Shown here piece after piece: positions 13,726 to 26,392 of a stretch of 64,000 bases of DNA. A model generated the notes under the pieces. That model made no database searches. It worked only from the letters and a program-made list of their open reading frames with translations, and was not told where the DNA came from. The DNA lies in contig OY987248.1 in the NCBI GenBank assembly GCA_963920765.1, positions 15,968,539 through 16,032,538 of the forward strand, read 5' to 3'. This stretch comes from Ulota crispa. Lineage: Eukaryota; Streptophyta; Bryopsida; Orthotrichales; Orthotrichaceae. Position numbers and translations under genes: made by a program. How positions within the stretch are numbered: position 1 is the stretch's first letter; each line of letters starts with the position of its first letter.

Positions 13726-14040
13726 TAATAAGATATATCTAATACAATATATTATAAATAAAAGATATACATATATATAATTCTTAGAAATAATATTTGA
13801 AAGAGAACAATTCAAACTTTCAAGTGATAGGGTCAAAACTTGGTGCCTTACCACTTTGCCACACTCCATAAATAGACAAGATTAATGAATACTTATAATT
13901 TGTTAATTATTCTTATTTTTTAGAAATTGCCAAACAATTTTGTCTATTTTAATTTTAAGATGAATTATTAAAAATATGTAATCTCTTTGCAACACTAATA
14001 AAACCAAAAAAAAAATAGTAAAAGATAAAATTAAACATGT
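13726..14040. repeat. Copy B of the 330-bp direct repeat
   Basis: Partner of 12617-12952 in the same orientation, diverged by point changes and small indels. It is followed by a TATA/CATA microsatellite to about 14098. Confidence 0.7.
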
Positions 14041-14099
14041 ATATATATATATATATACATATATACATATATATACATACATACATACATACATATAAA

Positions 14100-15688
14100 T
14101 TGTAATATTATCTTAAAAATTTTTACTTGATTTTCAAATAAAGATCAATTAATTTATAATTGTTTTAATAAAATTTTCAAAAATGTTATCAATAAAAAAA
14201 ATTACACTTTATTTATTAACATCTCAAAAACATTTAGCCACTATTAAAGCAATTAATCCTCCTCTTGTACAAGCTCCAAGTAGCTCACTCATCTCAGATA
14301 AACCAAAGTTATTATTATTTCAAATATAAAAAAATCTATACTTTTGGCTTTTTTACTTTATTTAGTTACCATTATTTTTTTAATCATTAAAAAATTTTAC
14401 GCATTTGCATATACAGATTTTATATATATACATAAATTGTTTTTCAATGTAAATGTAAAAATATAATAGCTTTTGCCACTTTGACCATCCGAATCATTAT
14501 GTTAAGAAAATCTTATTCTAAAAAGAAAAGAATATGGATTATTATGATTTAAATTATGATCAAATTGCTTTAGGGCAATCAACTTTTTGTAGTTGAAGAA
14601 TCCACAATTCAAATTATTTCACTTTTAAATTAGAATTCTAAAGGAAATACATGAAGCTATTCAAATTCAAAAAATATTACAAATCTTTGGAATGACCTAA
14701 ATATAAAAACATTAGTTTTTTTTCATTGCATAAAAAAACTAAAAAACATATCATTTTATACAAACAATAAAAAACAATTTAAAATTTCTGTGAATATAAC
14801 TAAATCATCTAAATCACTATTTGAAGTTGAATTTATATTTTATTAAAAATAAGTGTAATGGTGAGCAATCTAGGAGTAGTACTATTTGATAATATAATCT
14901 ATTTATTGGTTCTTTTATAAAAAAAAATTGCATATGTCTTTTTTATTTTGCACTAAATGTAGCAGTTGTCGCAATAAATTCAATTTATGTAGGGGTTGTA
15001 ACTGTTTTAATTATATTTGTTGTAATTTACAAATGTTAAGTAAGATCCTATTGAAAATCAATAGTTGTTTGATCACAACACACTAACAAGGAACAAAATG
15101 TCAAGCATTTTGGCAGACAGTGAATGAAGTATCAAGTATGCTTTTGCTTTCCAAAACCATATCACATTTCAATACGACTCAACAACATCATTGCCATTAC
15201 AAAGTTTATTTGTGCAAATTTTCATGTATATATATGTTAAAGCGTGCTTCTCATGGAAAACTCCTATCTATTCTTTGTTTCAATATAACGTACCAAATAG
15301 ATAAAAAGTTGGACTTGCTTTGTATAGTTCTCGCCACTTCTAAGTACAAGATTTTTGCAAATAATAACAAATTATAACATTGGCTTAATCAATGTTAGAA
15401 GCAAAATGTATCATGTTCCTAGTTAATAAATAGGAGCTACATGTTGATACAGGTTCTGCAATGCAAGTATTGCATTGTTAAAGTAGGGTGCCCAAGAGGG
15501 GCCGTGACTCAATTTTTAGAGTTGCAAGGTCAAAATTGTGGTGCTCTTGTTTCATGCTCCTAGTTGCCAAGGTCATCATCATTAGTGTATTGGAATGGGT
15601 TAGTATGTGCAACTAACAAAGATCTTGCTACTACAAAATTAATTTTGATTGACAAAAATCTTATAACTGAGAGATCAAATCAAATTGT
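14100..15688. other. AT-rich gene-free stretch
   Basis: No conserved protein blocks or inverted ends seen. The following gap 15920-16619 also shows nothing. Confidence 0.45.
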
Positions 15689-15919
15689 TTAACCCTTGAA
15701 TGGCCCAAAAGCCCTTTGCAGCCGTATGTATGGTTGTATATACAAACATATTTGAGCTGCTTTTAGGGCTTTTCAAAAAAAAAATGCACCCACCATCATA
15801 TAACCCTTCAATATGTATGATTGTAACACTTAATTTCTAACTGATTCAAACTTTTGAATATTGGTTGCGATTGTATTTGGTACCATATCTCCAAAGCCAA
15901 AGGGCCCTTTAGGGGTTAA
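15689..15919. mobile_element. TTAA-flanked element (piggyBac-type ends), 231 bp
   Basis: Starts TTAACCCTTGAATGGCCC and ends GGGCCCTTTAGGGGTTAA, so TTAA sits at both borders and the ends are inverted repeats beginning CCC. It carries no transposase. Confidence 0.65.
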
Positions 15920-16619
15920 GTTGTGTCCCTTTATGTGAGTGGCGTAGCAAAGTCCTTGTGACAATCATATGTTGCTAGGGGTTAGATCTTCTTTTTTCAA
16001 CTGAAAGATTCACTTTTTACATTTTTTTTGTTTTCTTTTAATTTTACATAATCATGGCTTAAAAAAATGGAGTATGAAAGACATATTTTTAAAAATGAGA
16101 TCTAGCTTGAAAAATTCTGATTCTTTTTCTAACACATCACTTGTTAACAAAGACATATAAATGAAATTGAAAAAACTAATTTAGAGTAGAAAAAACTATG
16201 ATACAAATTTTATGAATTCAATAAGATTTAGATAGAGTTTTTTGTAAAGTTTGTAAAGAAGTTGGAAAATCTGCATATGTCAACAAAAGTTCAACAAACA
16301 TCAGAATTCTAGCATTAAAATATCACACTAAATCTTCAAAACTTAAAATATTGACTTTGGCCAAGTATAAATAAATGTAAATAAAGTATGCAAAAAGCTA
16401 TAGTTAGTGCTAATCATAGTTGTAATGAATCAACAATAATATTATTTAGAATCGTAATATTTTAAGAAAAAAAGTGGTGCTTTTTCATAAATTTGAAAGT
16501 TTATAGGGTTTCTTTCTTGCAAAATATTTACAACTGAAAATCTCTACTACGATGAAATGCATGTGTTAATATGATTTTTTTATTTGTTCAATTAATCAAA
16601 GAAAGGTATTAGATAGAAT

Positions 16620-17045
16620 TAGAGATTCTAAATGTTCTTGGTTTAATGATTGATGAATCTACAATTATATTTCTTAGAAACACTGTACAATACTCTTTGC
16701 AACTTTTTAAGAAGTTGACTTTCTTACTACTTTTTTTAAAGATTTATGTGGATTGAAAATGGAAATTAAATCTCAACATTGATTTTTGACATTTCTATAA
16801 GTACTTTTAAAACCTATAGGTTGAATCTTAGTAAATAGGATGGTTTTATATTTGATAAAGCCTCCACTATGGTTGAGAAGCATACGCATGTAGGATTTTG
16901 GCTAAAAAGGTAAGGTCGTTCTTTACTTCAACTCATTGTGTTGTTCATAGAACAAATTTAGTTGCCTCTGAAACTCCTAAACATGAATCTTGAAAGAAAA
17001 TGTGTAATAAAGTGGATTCTATGTTGAATGCATTATCTAATCATT

Positions 17046-17109
<64 letters not shown>

Positions 17110-17570
17110 TTTCCTTTGCTTTGCAAGCCCTTTGAAATGAATTAAATGATGCTCAAAATAAGTTAATAAATAACATAAAATTTGTTGGTTACCTAGGTAG
17201 GAAGTTGTGGTTACTTTGTGTGCTTCCTTAAAGTTTGTCGTTATTTATTTGCATGATACTCCTTCTAAGTACAATACATCAATTTTTAACTTTTTTATTA
17301 AATTGAATTTTTTAAATTTTTTTATAATCACTATTTTTTGATTAACATTTTACACATGCTCTCAAAATTGTCTAAATCTCTTGGTCTAAACTTGTTGATA
17401 TCTCTATTATTAGGATTTTTTGTGAAAACAAAGATAACATTCATAAGGATGTATTTTGTTCTTAATTGTTGTAATTTAAATTACAACACTTTTGAACTAA
17501 GTAGAATTTTCCAAGTCAGTTCAAAATTTGATCTCCATTTAGTTACCTCTTTTGCTTGCCTAATAAAATA
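16620..17570 (+). pseudogene. Decayed hAT-superfamily transposase (C17orf113/ZNF862-like)
   Basis: Translating across stops and frameshifts gives LGLMIDESTII near 16650 (the MIDEST box with the first catalytic Asp). Next comes DKASTMVEKHTHVGF near 16860, followed after a frameshift by FFTSTHCVVHRTNLVASET near 16920 (the HCxxHRxxL block), then KKMCNKVDSMLNALSNHLN near 16995. A TA microsatellite plus T-run (17048-17112) interrupts it. Further remnants, such as HMLSKLSKSLGLN, follow near 17350. The order of blocks matches hAT-like transposases with a degraded N-terminus. Terminal repeats were not found. It is dead as a coding unit. Confidence 0.6.
17048..17112. repeat. (AT)n microsatellite and T-run inside the hAT remnant
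   Basis: About 45 bases of alternating AT followed by about 20 T, splitting the transposase remnant. Confidence 0.95.
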
Positions 17571-19527
17571 AGAGGATTAAAATTCCACAATGCTGAAATG
17601 ATTAGAGATTCTACAAGAATTAGTTTGGAGGCTGCCTTAAAATTTTAATTTTTTATGCTAAGGCACTTTGCATGCTTTTAGAGATTAGGCTTGTGTAGAA
17701 TAATGTCATAAATGCTTTAGAAGTCATCAACCCAAGTCAAATGCCTAACAAGCATATAGATATAGCCTCTTGGTAGGTTTTGGAACTTGATTGTGTTTTG
17801 TAACCATTTGGACAAGAAAAAATCCAAAAGGAAGACTTTTTTCTATTAGTAGATGTAATAGCTTGTAAACAAAAGTTGTTTGCATTTAAATTGCAAAAAA
17901 AAACTGTGTGGATGGATAGAAATTTTGGAGGTTTATGTGCTTCTATCAATTGGAGTCTATTTTTGAAATTGAAATATTCCAACATTTTAACTTCTACTGA
18001 AATTGCTAAGTGTTAATGCATGAACAATGAAATGCATGATTTTTTTTGTTGGGTGCAAAACAACTCTTAACAAAAGCTTCAAAATTGCATGACGACAACA
18101 ACCTTAGAAAGTGTCATGCAACTGACCTTGCAAGAACCAAATGAAAATTTTGACAACATATTAAAAAAAACTGTTGTGTTGTGAAAAAATGCCTTTAAGT
18201 TCTGTTATTTGTATTCAAGTCCAAAGCAGTATCTTATTGGGGTTGCGAAAAAACCGTTTGAAGAAGATTCCTAAACTCTTTCGATTTCATACAACCTTTT
18301 CATTGCTTTTTATTGCATCTTTAGATGAGTTGAAAATTTTCTTAGCCTGCAAACGGTGAAGGGCTATACCACATTCAATTACTGCGAAGGATACAAAATT
18401 AGGCATTACTTCTAGTTTGAAATTAGCTTATCATTTAAGTATACAAAAATATAATAATGTAACTGGTGCCAGTTTCAATTTAGAGGAAATTAGCAGCTGA
18501 AAGTTTGAAATTGTAAGAAATTAAGGAGTCGTTTTTATTATCCTAATTTGCGTGGTTAGACTTTTTCAGGGGATTGTCGAGATGCAGCCAATGTTTGGTA
18601 AAAATAAACTGATTTATTTTTGCAAATCAGCTGAAGGTGCTCTAATTTTTTTTCAAACACTAGTAGGATCTCATAAAAAATGATAAAAAACACAAATGTA
18701 TTTCTTGTTAAATTTTACCAAAAGGAAAATATTATGATTGGGCTATATTTCAAAAAAGTCTAAGTGAATCCCAAGGGAAACAAAAAAGAAGAAGCAAAAG
18801 TGCAATAATGCATAAGTACAAATGTGAATTAAGCATTTGGTGCATTATAAGCACAACGACGCTACTGGAGGAGCGGCAAATGGTGAGCTTGTGAGCCAAG
18901 AGTGGGAAAGTCATGAGCATGGAGCCTAAATCCTAAACGTTTGAAGTATAAATGAAAATTTACAGTGATGAGTTTAAACACTTGTCATAATTAAATGAAA
19001 GTAGTACTCAAATTAAGAATGGGGTCCTATTACCATGGATATTGGGCTGCACCCATGACTGTGTAGTTGAAGCAAATTAAGCCAAATGTTTTAGAGGTTT
19101 TCTAAATCATTGTAGCACATGACAGGGCCATTAATAAAACAAAATAGGTAGTATTCAAGAAAGAAGAGTAGGTGCAAAAATTGGGGGAATTTGATTTGCC
19201 ATGACTTGGTAGTGTAATACACGGGTTGTCGAAGAGGGAGTTCAGGTCTGATGAGCAGTAGTGAGTGCGTAGTTTTGGGTATTATTATTTGGTCACAAAC
19301 GGAGAAGAACAAAACATCAGTCGTCACAAGTAGCTTCAAGTATATTATCTCCACGATTACTAGATATCTGAAGCCACTTGTTGTAGACAGTCTCCGACAA
19401 ATTGCAAGTATGCATATCTGCCAGCTCTTCTAGGTTGAAGTTCTACATACATCACATAGTAGTAGTTCTATTACTTTGTAAGAAATATGTTAAAAATGTT
19501 CATGGGCAGTGATACCCCTAGAACATC
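17571..19527. other. AT-rich stretch downstream of the hAT remnant
   Basis: May contain further decayed transposon sequence, but no block could be named. Confidence 0.4.
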
Positions 19528-19905
19528 ATTCTTGGCATAATGTTCACTTGCAATAAACTTCAATGGAGTGAGGTGCATTTCTTTGTGAACAGTAGCCTCT
19601 CTAGAACATTATTCTTGGAAGAATGTTCAAGTTCATTTCTTCATGGACATAGGGCACCTTACAAAATCATTCTTGGAAGAATGTTTAAGTCCATTTCTTT
19701 ACAAACAGTAGCCACCCTTGGACAACATTCTTGGAAGAATGTTCAAGTCCATTTCTTTGAGGACAATAGCCACCCTTGGACATCATTCTTAGAAGAATGT
19801 TCAAATAATAGAACCACTGTAGAAGGAACTTCTAGTGGAAGTTTGTAATTTATTTTCACGGACACTACATGGTCTTCAAGATCATTCTTGGACAAATGTT
19901 CAAAA
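19528..19905 (+). repeat. 58-bp tandem repeat with ATTCTTGGAAGAATGTTC core
   Basis: The core recurs at 19528, 19611, 19669, 19727, 19785 and 19884. The four central copies are exactly 58 bases apart; the outer ones are diverged. Each core contains alternating TTC/GAA pentamers. A 102-codon frame across it is probably incidental, because 58 is not a multiple of three. Confidence 0.85.
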
Positions 19906-20471
19906 AAATAACCTAGTCTCCCGTACTAACTAAATGAAGAACAATTTAAACAAAATATGAGAGGTCCTAGAACAAGCTAGTTTGCACCAATATGAATTAC
20001 ATTTATATGACTAGCAGTATGTACAAAGATGCACAAATTAATCATTTGAGATGGTAGGGATATAGAATACATAGCATTTCTAAAGGGCCGCCCCATTGCT
20101 TGTTCCATGGTAATAGGTGTGCGGCTTATCTTGGTCACCCTAAATCCATGGTAATAGGACCTCTTTATAAATTTCAAGGTCTGAAACTATCTGCTCATAA
20201 GTTCATAGGCTCATGGGCTCTTGCTCACAAGCTTGCCTCCTAGCAACCCTAATTATAAGCACAATGGTCAATACTTCAAAATCCAACACAAGTTTGAGAC
20301 AAGTTAATCATATATATTGAAAAAGCATATAAGCTGTTTGTGTTGTTATGCACAACATAACTATTCTAGATGAACATTAGAGTGAGATCTTAATCATAAT
20401 TTTTTGAAAAATTTAACAAATACTACTTTTGACTGATGTGAAGTGTCTTTATCTCCAAAGTTAACAATTTG

Positions 20472-21411
20472 TTAACCCCTAAAGGACCAAGCCCTTTTTG
20501 TGAAAATCATTGAAAATTGCCACTTTCAAAGGAATGAGTAGAGAGGTAGGATTTTTTTTTGAAAATTCTAACACAAAATCTTGCCCTAGTTAATGGGAGG
20601 TACTTGCATGAAAAAATTCAGCTCATTCTAGATGTAGAGGGGTGAGATATGGACCTCTGAAGTGCAAAAAAAAAGTTTTTTTCTCTGATGCCCAAAATTT
20701 TAAAAAGCCTTTGACTGCTCCTATATCAAAAAAATTGCTTTACGCAAAGTTGAAGTTTATTTTTTCCATGTAGAAGACCAAGTTAGGTAAGTGTGGGAGA
20801 ATTTTCAAAAGATTTGGAGGTGTAAATCATACTTTGTAAAATCTTGCAATGCCGTAAGGCCATGAAATTTGCATATACATTAGGCAAAATTGGATGATTT
20901 ATGTAAAATTGAGAAATTTGAATTACTTTAATCCAAATGGAGAAAACCAAGCAATTTTAGTCTACTACAACTTGGAAAAAAAGAGTAAAGAAAAAAAACA
21001 CAAAGAGCTCAAAAAAGTAAAGCACCAAATTTTACAAGGGGCAAAAGGAATGGAGGTTTGGGAGTCCCATACTTACTAGCAACCTAAAAATTCTCACTCA
21101 TCAATCAAAATTGAATGATTCAAAGCTTCCCACATATATTTAAATATGAGGAACCAATTTCAGATTTTTATTTGGAAAAAATGCAACTTTAATGATTTTT
21201 TTGGGCTACCCACCTCCCTCATTTTTCAGAAATCCATGCATAACTTTGTCAATAAATGTAAGAATGAAGAAAAAAATAGATGTGCATGTACATCTTTGAA
21301 TTCCTCAACTTCCTTAAAAGTTTCAAAAAATCATAAAATTTGGTTTAGTCATAAGTACATGCCCCATGTCCATTTGTCCTCTAAGGGGACAATTGGGCCT
21401 TTAGGGATTAA
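20472..21411. mobile_element. TTAA-flanked element (piggyBac-type ends), 940 bp
   Basis: Left end TTAACCCCTAAAGGACCAAG; the inverse of the right end is TTAATCCCTAAAGGCCCAAT. The interior shows no recognisable transposase. Confidence 0.6.
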
Positions 21412-21583
21412 GGAAGGATATTTTATTTAGAAAAGAACTATCTTAAAGAAGTTTGAGTAGAGCAATACTTGAATATCAAGCTAGTCACTAGCTTTCCTTT
21501 AGTGCTTCAAGATATAGCCTCTTGAATTAAAGCAGCTTGCTTGGAAGCGAATGCTACAAGTCCCTTGTAGCGTAGCTGCTAAT

Positions 21584-21650
21584 TTAACCCCTAAATGCCT
21601 AAGGCACCAAAATTTAATATTCAAGAAATTTTGAGACTTTGCTAGAGGCA
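21584..21650. mobile_element. Isolated left end of a TTAA element
   Basis: TTAACCCCTAAATGCCTAAG and then GCACC, nearly identical to the left end at 55227. No matching right end was found in the next 3 kb. Confidence 0.45.
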
Positions 21651-24600
21651 AAGCTTGGAATGTTAATTTTTTTTTGGAGAAGCTACAATCTAAAATTAGT
21701 TTCAATGTTCAATTTGAATGTTCTTCATACCACATTTCAATTAATTTTGGTGGAAGCTAAACTACAAGCATGTCAATTGCACACTGAAAACTGTGATGGG
21801 TAGTGTTGCTAAAGAGCCTATGACAAGCTACTATATAGCAAAAACATGCAACATTAGAGAATAAAGTAAAGATCTTCTCCCAAGTAGTGAGGGCCCTTCT
21901 ATTGAAAATTTATCATCTAATAAGACTCAAATGTGTTTTTGTTCTACTTTCACTTGGAATGTCCTTGTTATTCATATCAAAATCTATCAACCATTGGATT
22001 CTCTTTGTTCAAAATGATTTTTGGTCGGTAATTGGAACTAAGAGTATTCTTTATGTTAAGTGGTAGTTCTTGAAATGTTGCATTGCAAGCTCATTTCTAA
22101 AATTGTGATCATGGATTTGGAAGGGGAGCATTGGTTTTGAAGTAACAACAATAAATACTAAATCATCATATGTGGTTGTTTCCTAGTTTTGTACTTAGAA
22201 ATTGCCAATTTTGCATAATGAGTTTCAGGCTACTCCACAAAAATTACCAAACTATGTAGTCATCCACATTCAATCACAAATATCATTACATATGCATGGC
22301 TTATTTGAAATTATTTTTTGGCAACATCATTTAGAAACCCTGAAGTTGAAGATTTTGCACTTACAAAACTGTTTCAATGTTTAATAACAATCTTACTACT
22401 ATAGGTTGAGAGCAAATTCAATAGGTCTCTGCCCAATAAATTATTTTTTGAGAAAAAACCAATTTGGCTATCAGATGTCATAATTAAACAAGCTTAGGCA
22501 CTTTCAAAACATATTGTTATTATTTGGCATTTAGCCAAAAAAATTAGTAAAATTAAAGCATTTTTCTAAGCATCTTCCACTTTCTGAAATTAGCTCTTTG
22601 TATAAAATTTGCAATAAATTGAGCCTTCTTGGAATTAACCTTGAGCTTCCATTGATAGTAAAGCTTAATGACTCTTATGATATTTGGCATTTCAATTTTT
22701 GGTTTGTTTAATATTGGGCATTTTTGAAGAATAATTTATAGAATAATTAGGCAAAATTTTGGGGAATTATTTTATGTTGAATCTATTCTCAACCTACAAT
22801 ACTACAATTCAAAAATTCCCCAAAATGTCATTTTGAACCAAGAAAAGAAAAGTAAGATGGAAGTACTCATTGCCACCAACATTCAATATATAACCAATAG
22901 GGCGTGCTATTTCCACCATGAGCAAGGATAGGTGTTCTAGAATGCATTTTTTTTGTCCTTTTCAAGGTTGGGGCCACTTAAGTCATGCCACATGTCCCAA
23001 AGTGAGGTAGGAAGTAATGAGCTGAAATTAATTTGGCTATTATCCAAATTGCATGATTCTAGACATTGGCAATGGTCCAAAACATTGTTTGACTCCCAAA
23101 ATTCACAATAATTTCAGTTTTGCAAATAAGATTATGAAAAATTTGCAATCCCATTATTTATTATCTTCCTAAATGGGTAAAACATTTGTTGCTTCAAACT
23201 CTTTGTAGTTTTTTTGGAAAATCGCTTAAGTTATCATATATTGGTGCTTCCACCTTAACTCTAGCATTTAAAGGTTGAAACCAGTTTGGAGTGCAGAATG
23301 GATTAAGAACTCAACATAACAATAGTAAATCACATAGTGACAGACAGTAAGATAGACACACCCATTCCCAATTGCTCCCTAATTCTGCACCTTATTTTTG
23401 ATGCTTTCGCCACACACTCTTGAACCCATACTAGAGCAGTAAACACTCCTTGCACAAGCAAATCATGCCATAGCTCAATTGCTAACATGTTGTGAGATGG
23501 TTGGAATTGGGACCATCAAGTATCACTATAGGAACACATCCAAGTTGTTTCAAGGTTAGTCTAGAGTTGCTAATAGGGACCCTATGAGCTACAACTTTGC
23601 CCTTCAATATAAAACAATCTTCAATACTTTTTCCACAAAAATTCTGTTCCATGATAGCTTGTTGAAAAGCTAACCCTACTGATTTTTGTTCTTGAATTTT
23701 CAGAGACCTTGAGTACCCCCAAACCCTTATCCGGTCGGGTATCAATGTGTCTACCTTAGTGCACTTGTCAACACTGTGAGTATTCTTTGAATTGCGTCCG
23801 TGTGGTGATTCTTGCAACCTAAGGTGGCAGCATCCATAAGCGTTGTGGCCCCATGGGCATCACGTGACAGTGGCAAGGGCTAATTAATATAAAAAGAAAT
23901 GGTTGTGGGTGATGGAGTGATGGTTGTGGGTGACTGACATGACGGTTTTGAGCACCCATGTCACTATTTAAGAACCAACAAGCCTTGTTTTTAGCATCTC
24001 TTACACATAGTTCTTACAATTTCAGTGATTTTGGACTTTGAAAAACATTTGTGAACAAATGCTTGCAGTTGAAACCTTGAAATTAATGCCAATATTTTTG
24101 GTTTCCACTTCCTAACTTACACTATTTTTTTCAAAGTTAGTCAATTGTTTTACCTACTCCAAAACCCTTATTTCCACGCTTATGGGTGCGCCTACCTTAC
24201 ATGATCTAATGCTAACTGACTATCGTTAGTCACTGCAACTTTACGTCCAGTCTTAAATGAGAGCAAGGGTTTTGATCAGAATACCACATCCATAATGCCA
24301 CACTCATGGTAATGCCTTAGGAGTAGTGTTTGCAATACAGGACCCCTACTGTAGTGTACTCATGGTCCGAAGAGAATCAGCCGAATCCGTTCATTTCATG
24401 GCGTTGGGCGGATTGTCACTGAGTAAGTTGCTCTCTGTTCAGGTGCTTAGCCCTAAATTATTTCTGCCTCGTACTCAATTGTGGCTCCATATTCTGAGAT
24501 GTGGTTGAGTTACTTACACTCTGGGCTGTTAGAGCGGCTCTCTCGGTGGTGACGGATACTGAACACCCTCGTAAGATCCATGTATTGCTGCTATGGTCTG

Positions 24601-25462
24601 AGTGTTGAAGTAAGTATCCTGCAACAGAGGTTATTAGGGCTGCGATTTCAATCGCACGATTCTGATGTTTATTATTAAATTCAGTCCAGCGTAATTCGCA
24701 TTCCCGGAATTTCATGTCAAAGCACTAACCCTTCATAGAAATTTCAAATTGCCTCTGCTCTTGGAGCATATGTTTTGAACTCCGACAACCCTAATTATTT
24801 CTGAAGAATCGTATGCTGCGACAATGAAGAAGGGCCATTCGTTAATAAGGAAGTCACGCATGCAGATCAACCATTTCGAAAGAATGGGCCTCCACTGCCT
24901 CTCGTTAGGGCTGCTTACCAAAAGCTTGATTGTCTGACCTAATTTAGGTGTATGCAATTCCAGCGGTTGTGCGTTGTATGGGCTGGGCTGGGTGAGGCAA
25001 GGCGAGACAGCATCATGTAGAACCTTTGATTCGTTCCTTCAATTGTCTCCTGTAATCCCTCCGCTTGTATGATGCGAATTGCGCACAGAAATGGCTCGTC
25101 ATCCAGTTCGCTCTTCATACAGGCTGTATATGTAACGATCAGATTTAGTAGACGATGTGAAGAATTCAAAGAGGAACGAATGGCAGTCGAATTCAGAATC
25201 TTGTCCTATTTTATGTTTAACCAGAATTCAAACTGTGCGTTTACGGTAAATTAATTGAGCGTATTAATATTTGAGCTCCCGTTGAGTTTGTTAAAGTTCT
25301 AGCTTGGAGGGAGGGCGTCAAAATTCTCTTCAACGCACCTCGCTATTAAGCAACAAGAGTGCTCAGCCACTTCACAAGGGAAATGCGACAAATGTGCGGA
25401 TAGAGAGTGTCACCTGTGAAGAAGTTAGGGTTGACGAGCAAGGGCATGGAGAATGTAAAGGT
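21651..25462. other. Boundary between AT-rich and GC-richer DNA; trihelix 3' flank
   Basis: Composition shifts near 24.1 kb. A motif aacccttat...gcttatgggtg...cctacctta occurs at about 24167 (and at 54470), with a diverged form near 23725. Minus-strand frames between 24458 and 25169 show no family resemblance. Confidence 0.45.
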
Positions 25463-26392
25463 CTACAGCTTCTGAGCGACTGTTTTCACAGCATCAGCAA
25501 GTGCAACAAGCACTCGAGCTAACGTGGCGGTATCCTTGGGCTTAGTGCTCTCTATCTCCACGGCCTCCTGCCGTTTGTCACTCCTTTCCAACACCTTCAT
25601 GAAGCAATCGATGAGCTCCTTGGAGCCATCCTTCATCGCATGCACAAAATCGTTCAAGACCACCGGGTTGTCTAAACTTACTCTTGTCTGCTGCTTTTCA
25701 TGTTGCATTTTCTTCCCTCTCCTCCTCTTCCCACTTGAATCTGTGTCCACGGATTCCATGTCGTTGCCCTCACTACTCCCAACTTTGTCTTTGATGGTCA
25801 TCGGGGTGGAACTGGACACCGGATTCTTGAATTCCCGCTCCTTCCATCTCACCCTGTCTTTCTTCTCCTCTTTCTCGTTTTGAATGGCGTGCAGACTGTA
25901 GAACACAATCTCGTCCATCTGCGGCGGCAAGCTCGCATCCTTGCGCTCCTTGTTGGTCATGTCCTTGAAGTAATCCTTGGCGCCACCGCCGCCGACATAC
26001 TGCCACTCACGCACCGCCTTGTAATCCTTCATCATGTTCTCCCACTTGTCTTGGCACTGGCTGCCACTCCGTCCCATATCCTTGGTCTCCATGTGCATCG
26101 CCACGATTCGCCACTTCTCAGCTGCGGGCAGCTTCACTCCTTGGCTCTTGTACGCCTGACAACGCTCCCGTTCCTCTTTCTTCGCCTCGATCAGAGTCAG
26201 CATCTCCGACACCGTCCATGGCGCACTCCGGCTGCGTTTCTTGTTACTCCCACATCTTCCATTCAGGCAAGAGTCGATGGTGGCTACAATTCCACCGCCA
26301 AAACCGAGCAGCGGCAGCTGGCTTCCAGTCATTACGCCACCTACATCTTCCTGTGTAGGATCCGAGGCCTCGCCCGTCCCATTTTCCTCCAT
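25463..26392 (-). CDS. Trihelix (GT-type, MYB/SANT-like) transcription factor, intronless
   Basis: One open frame of 309 codons with an acceptable first ATG. Residues 53-135 form a trihelix DNA-binding domain. The spaced tryptophans W59 (APWT), W94 (EKWRIV) and W117 (CQDKWENM) mark three helices, and the third helix runs into KDYKAVREW, as in GT factors. A basic stretch, KRRRGKK at 222-228, is a likely nuclear signal. Residues 242-309 are helical and leucine-rich (VLNDFVHAMKDGSKELIDCF), probably for oligomerisation. The first 50 residues are Gly/acid-rich and probably disordered. By family, it should bind GT-rich promoter elements in the nucleus; its target genes cannot be read here. It is GC-rich compared with the AT-rich DNA beginning near 24.1 kb. 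Several long opposite-strand frames over it are shadows. The family call is firm, the subfamily uncertain. Confidence 0.87.
   Translation of the reverse strand: MEENGTGEASDPTQEDVGGVMTGSQLPLLGFGGGIVATIDSCLNGRCGSNKKRSRSAPWTVSEMLTLIEAKKEERERCQAYKSQGVKLPAAEKWRIVAMHMETKDMGRSGSQCQDKWENMMKDYKAVREWQYVGGGGAKDYFKDMTNKERKDASLPPQMDEIVFYSLHAIQNEKEEKKDRVRWKEREFKNPVSSSTPMTIKDKVGSSEGNDMESVDTDSSGKRRRGKKMQHEKQQTRVSLDNPVVLNDFVHAMKDGSKELIDCFMKVLERSDKRQEAVEIESTKPKDTATLARVLVALADAVKTVAQKL

Noticed and set aside
19540-19848. 102-codon frame across the 58-bp array
   Set aside because: The unit length is not a multiple of three, so the repeat is read in shifting phases; no conserved peptide repeats result.
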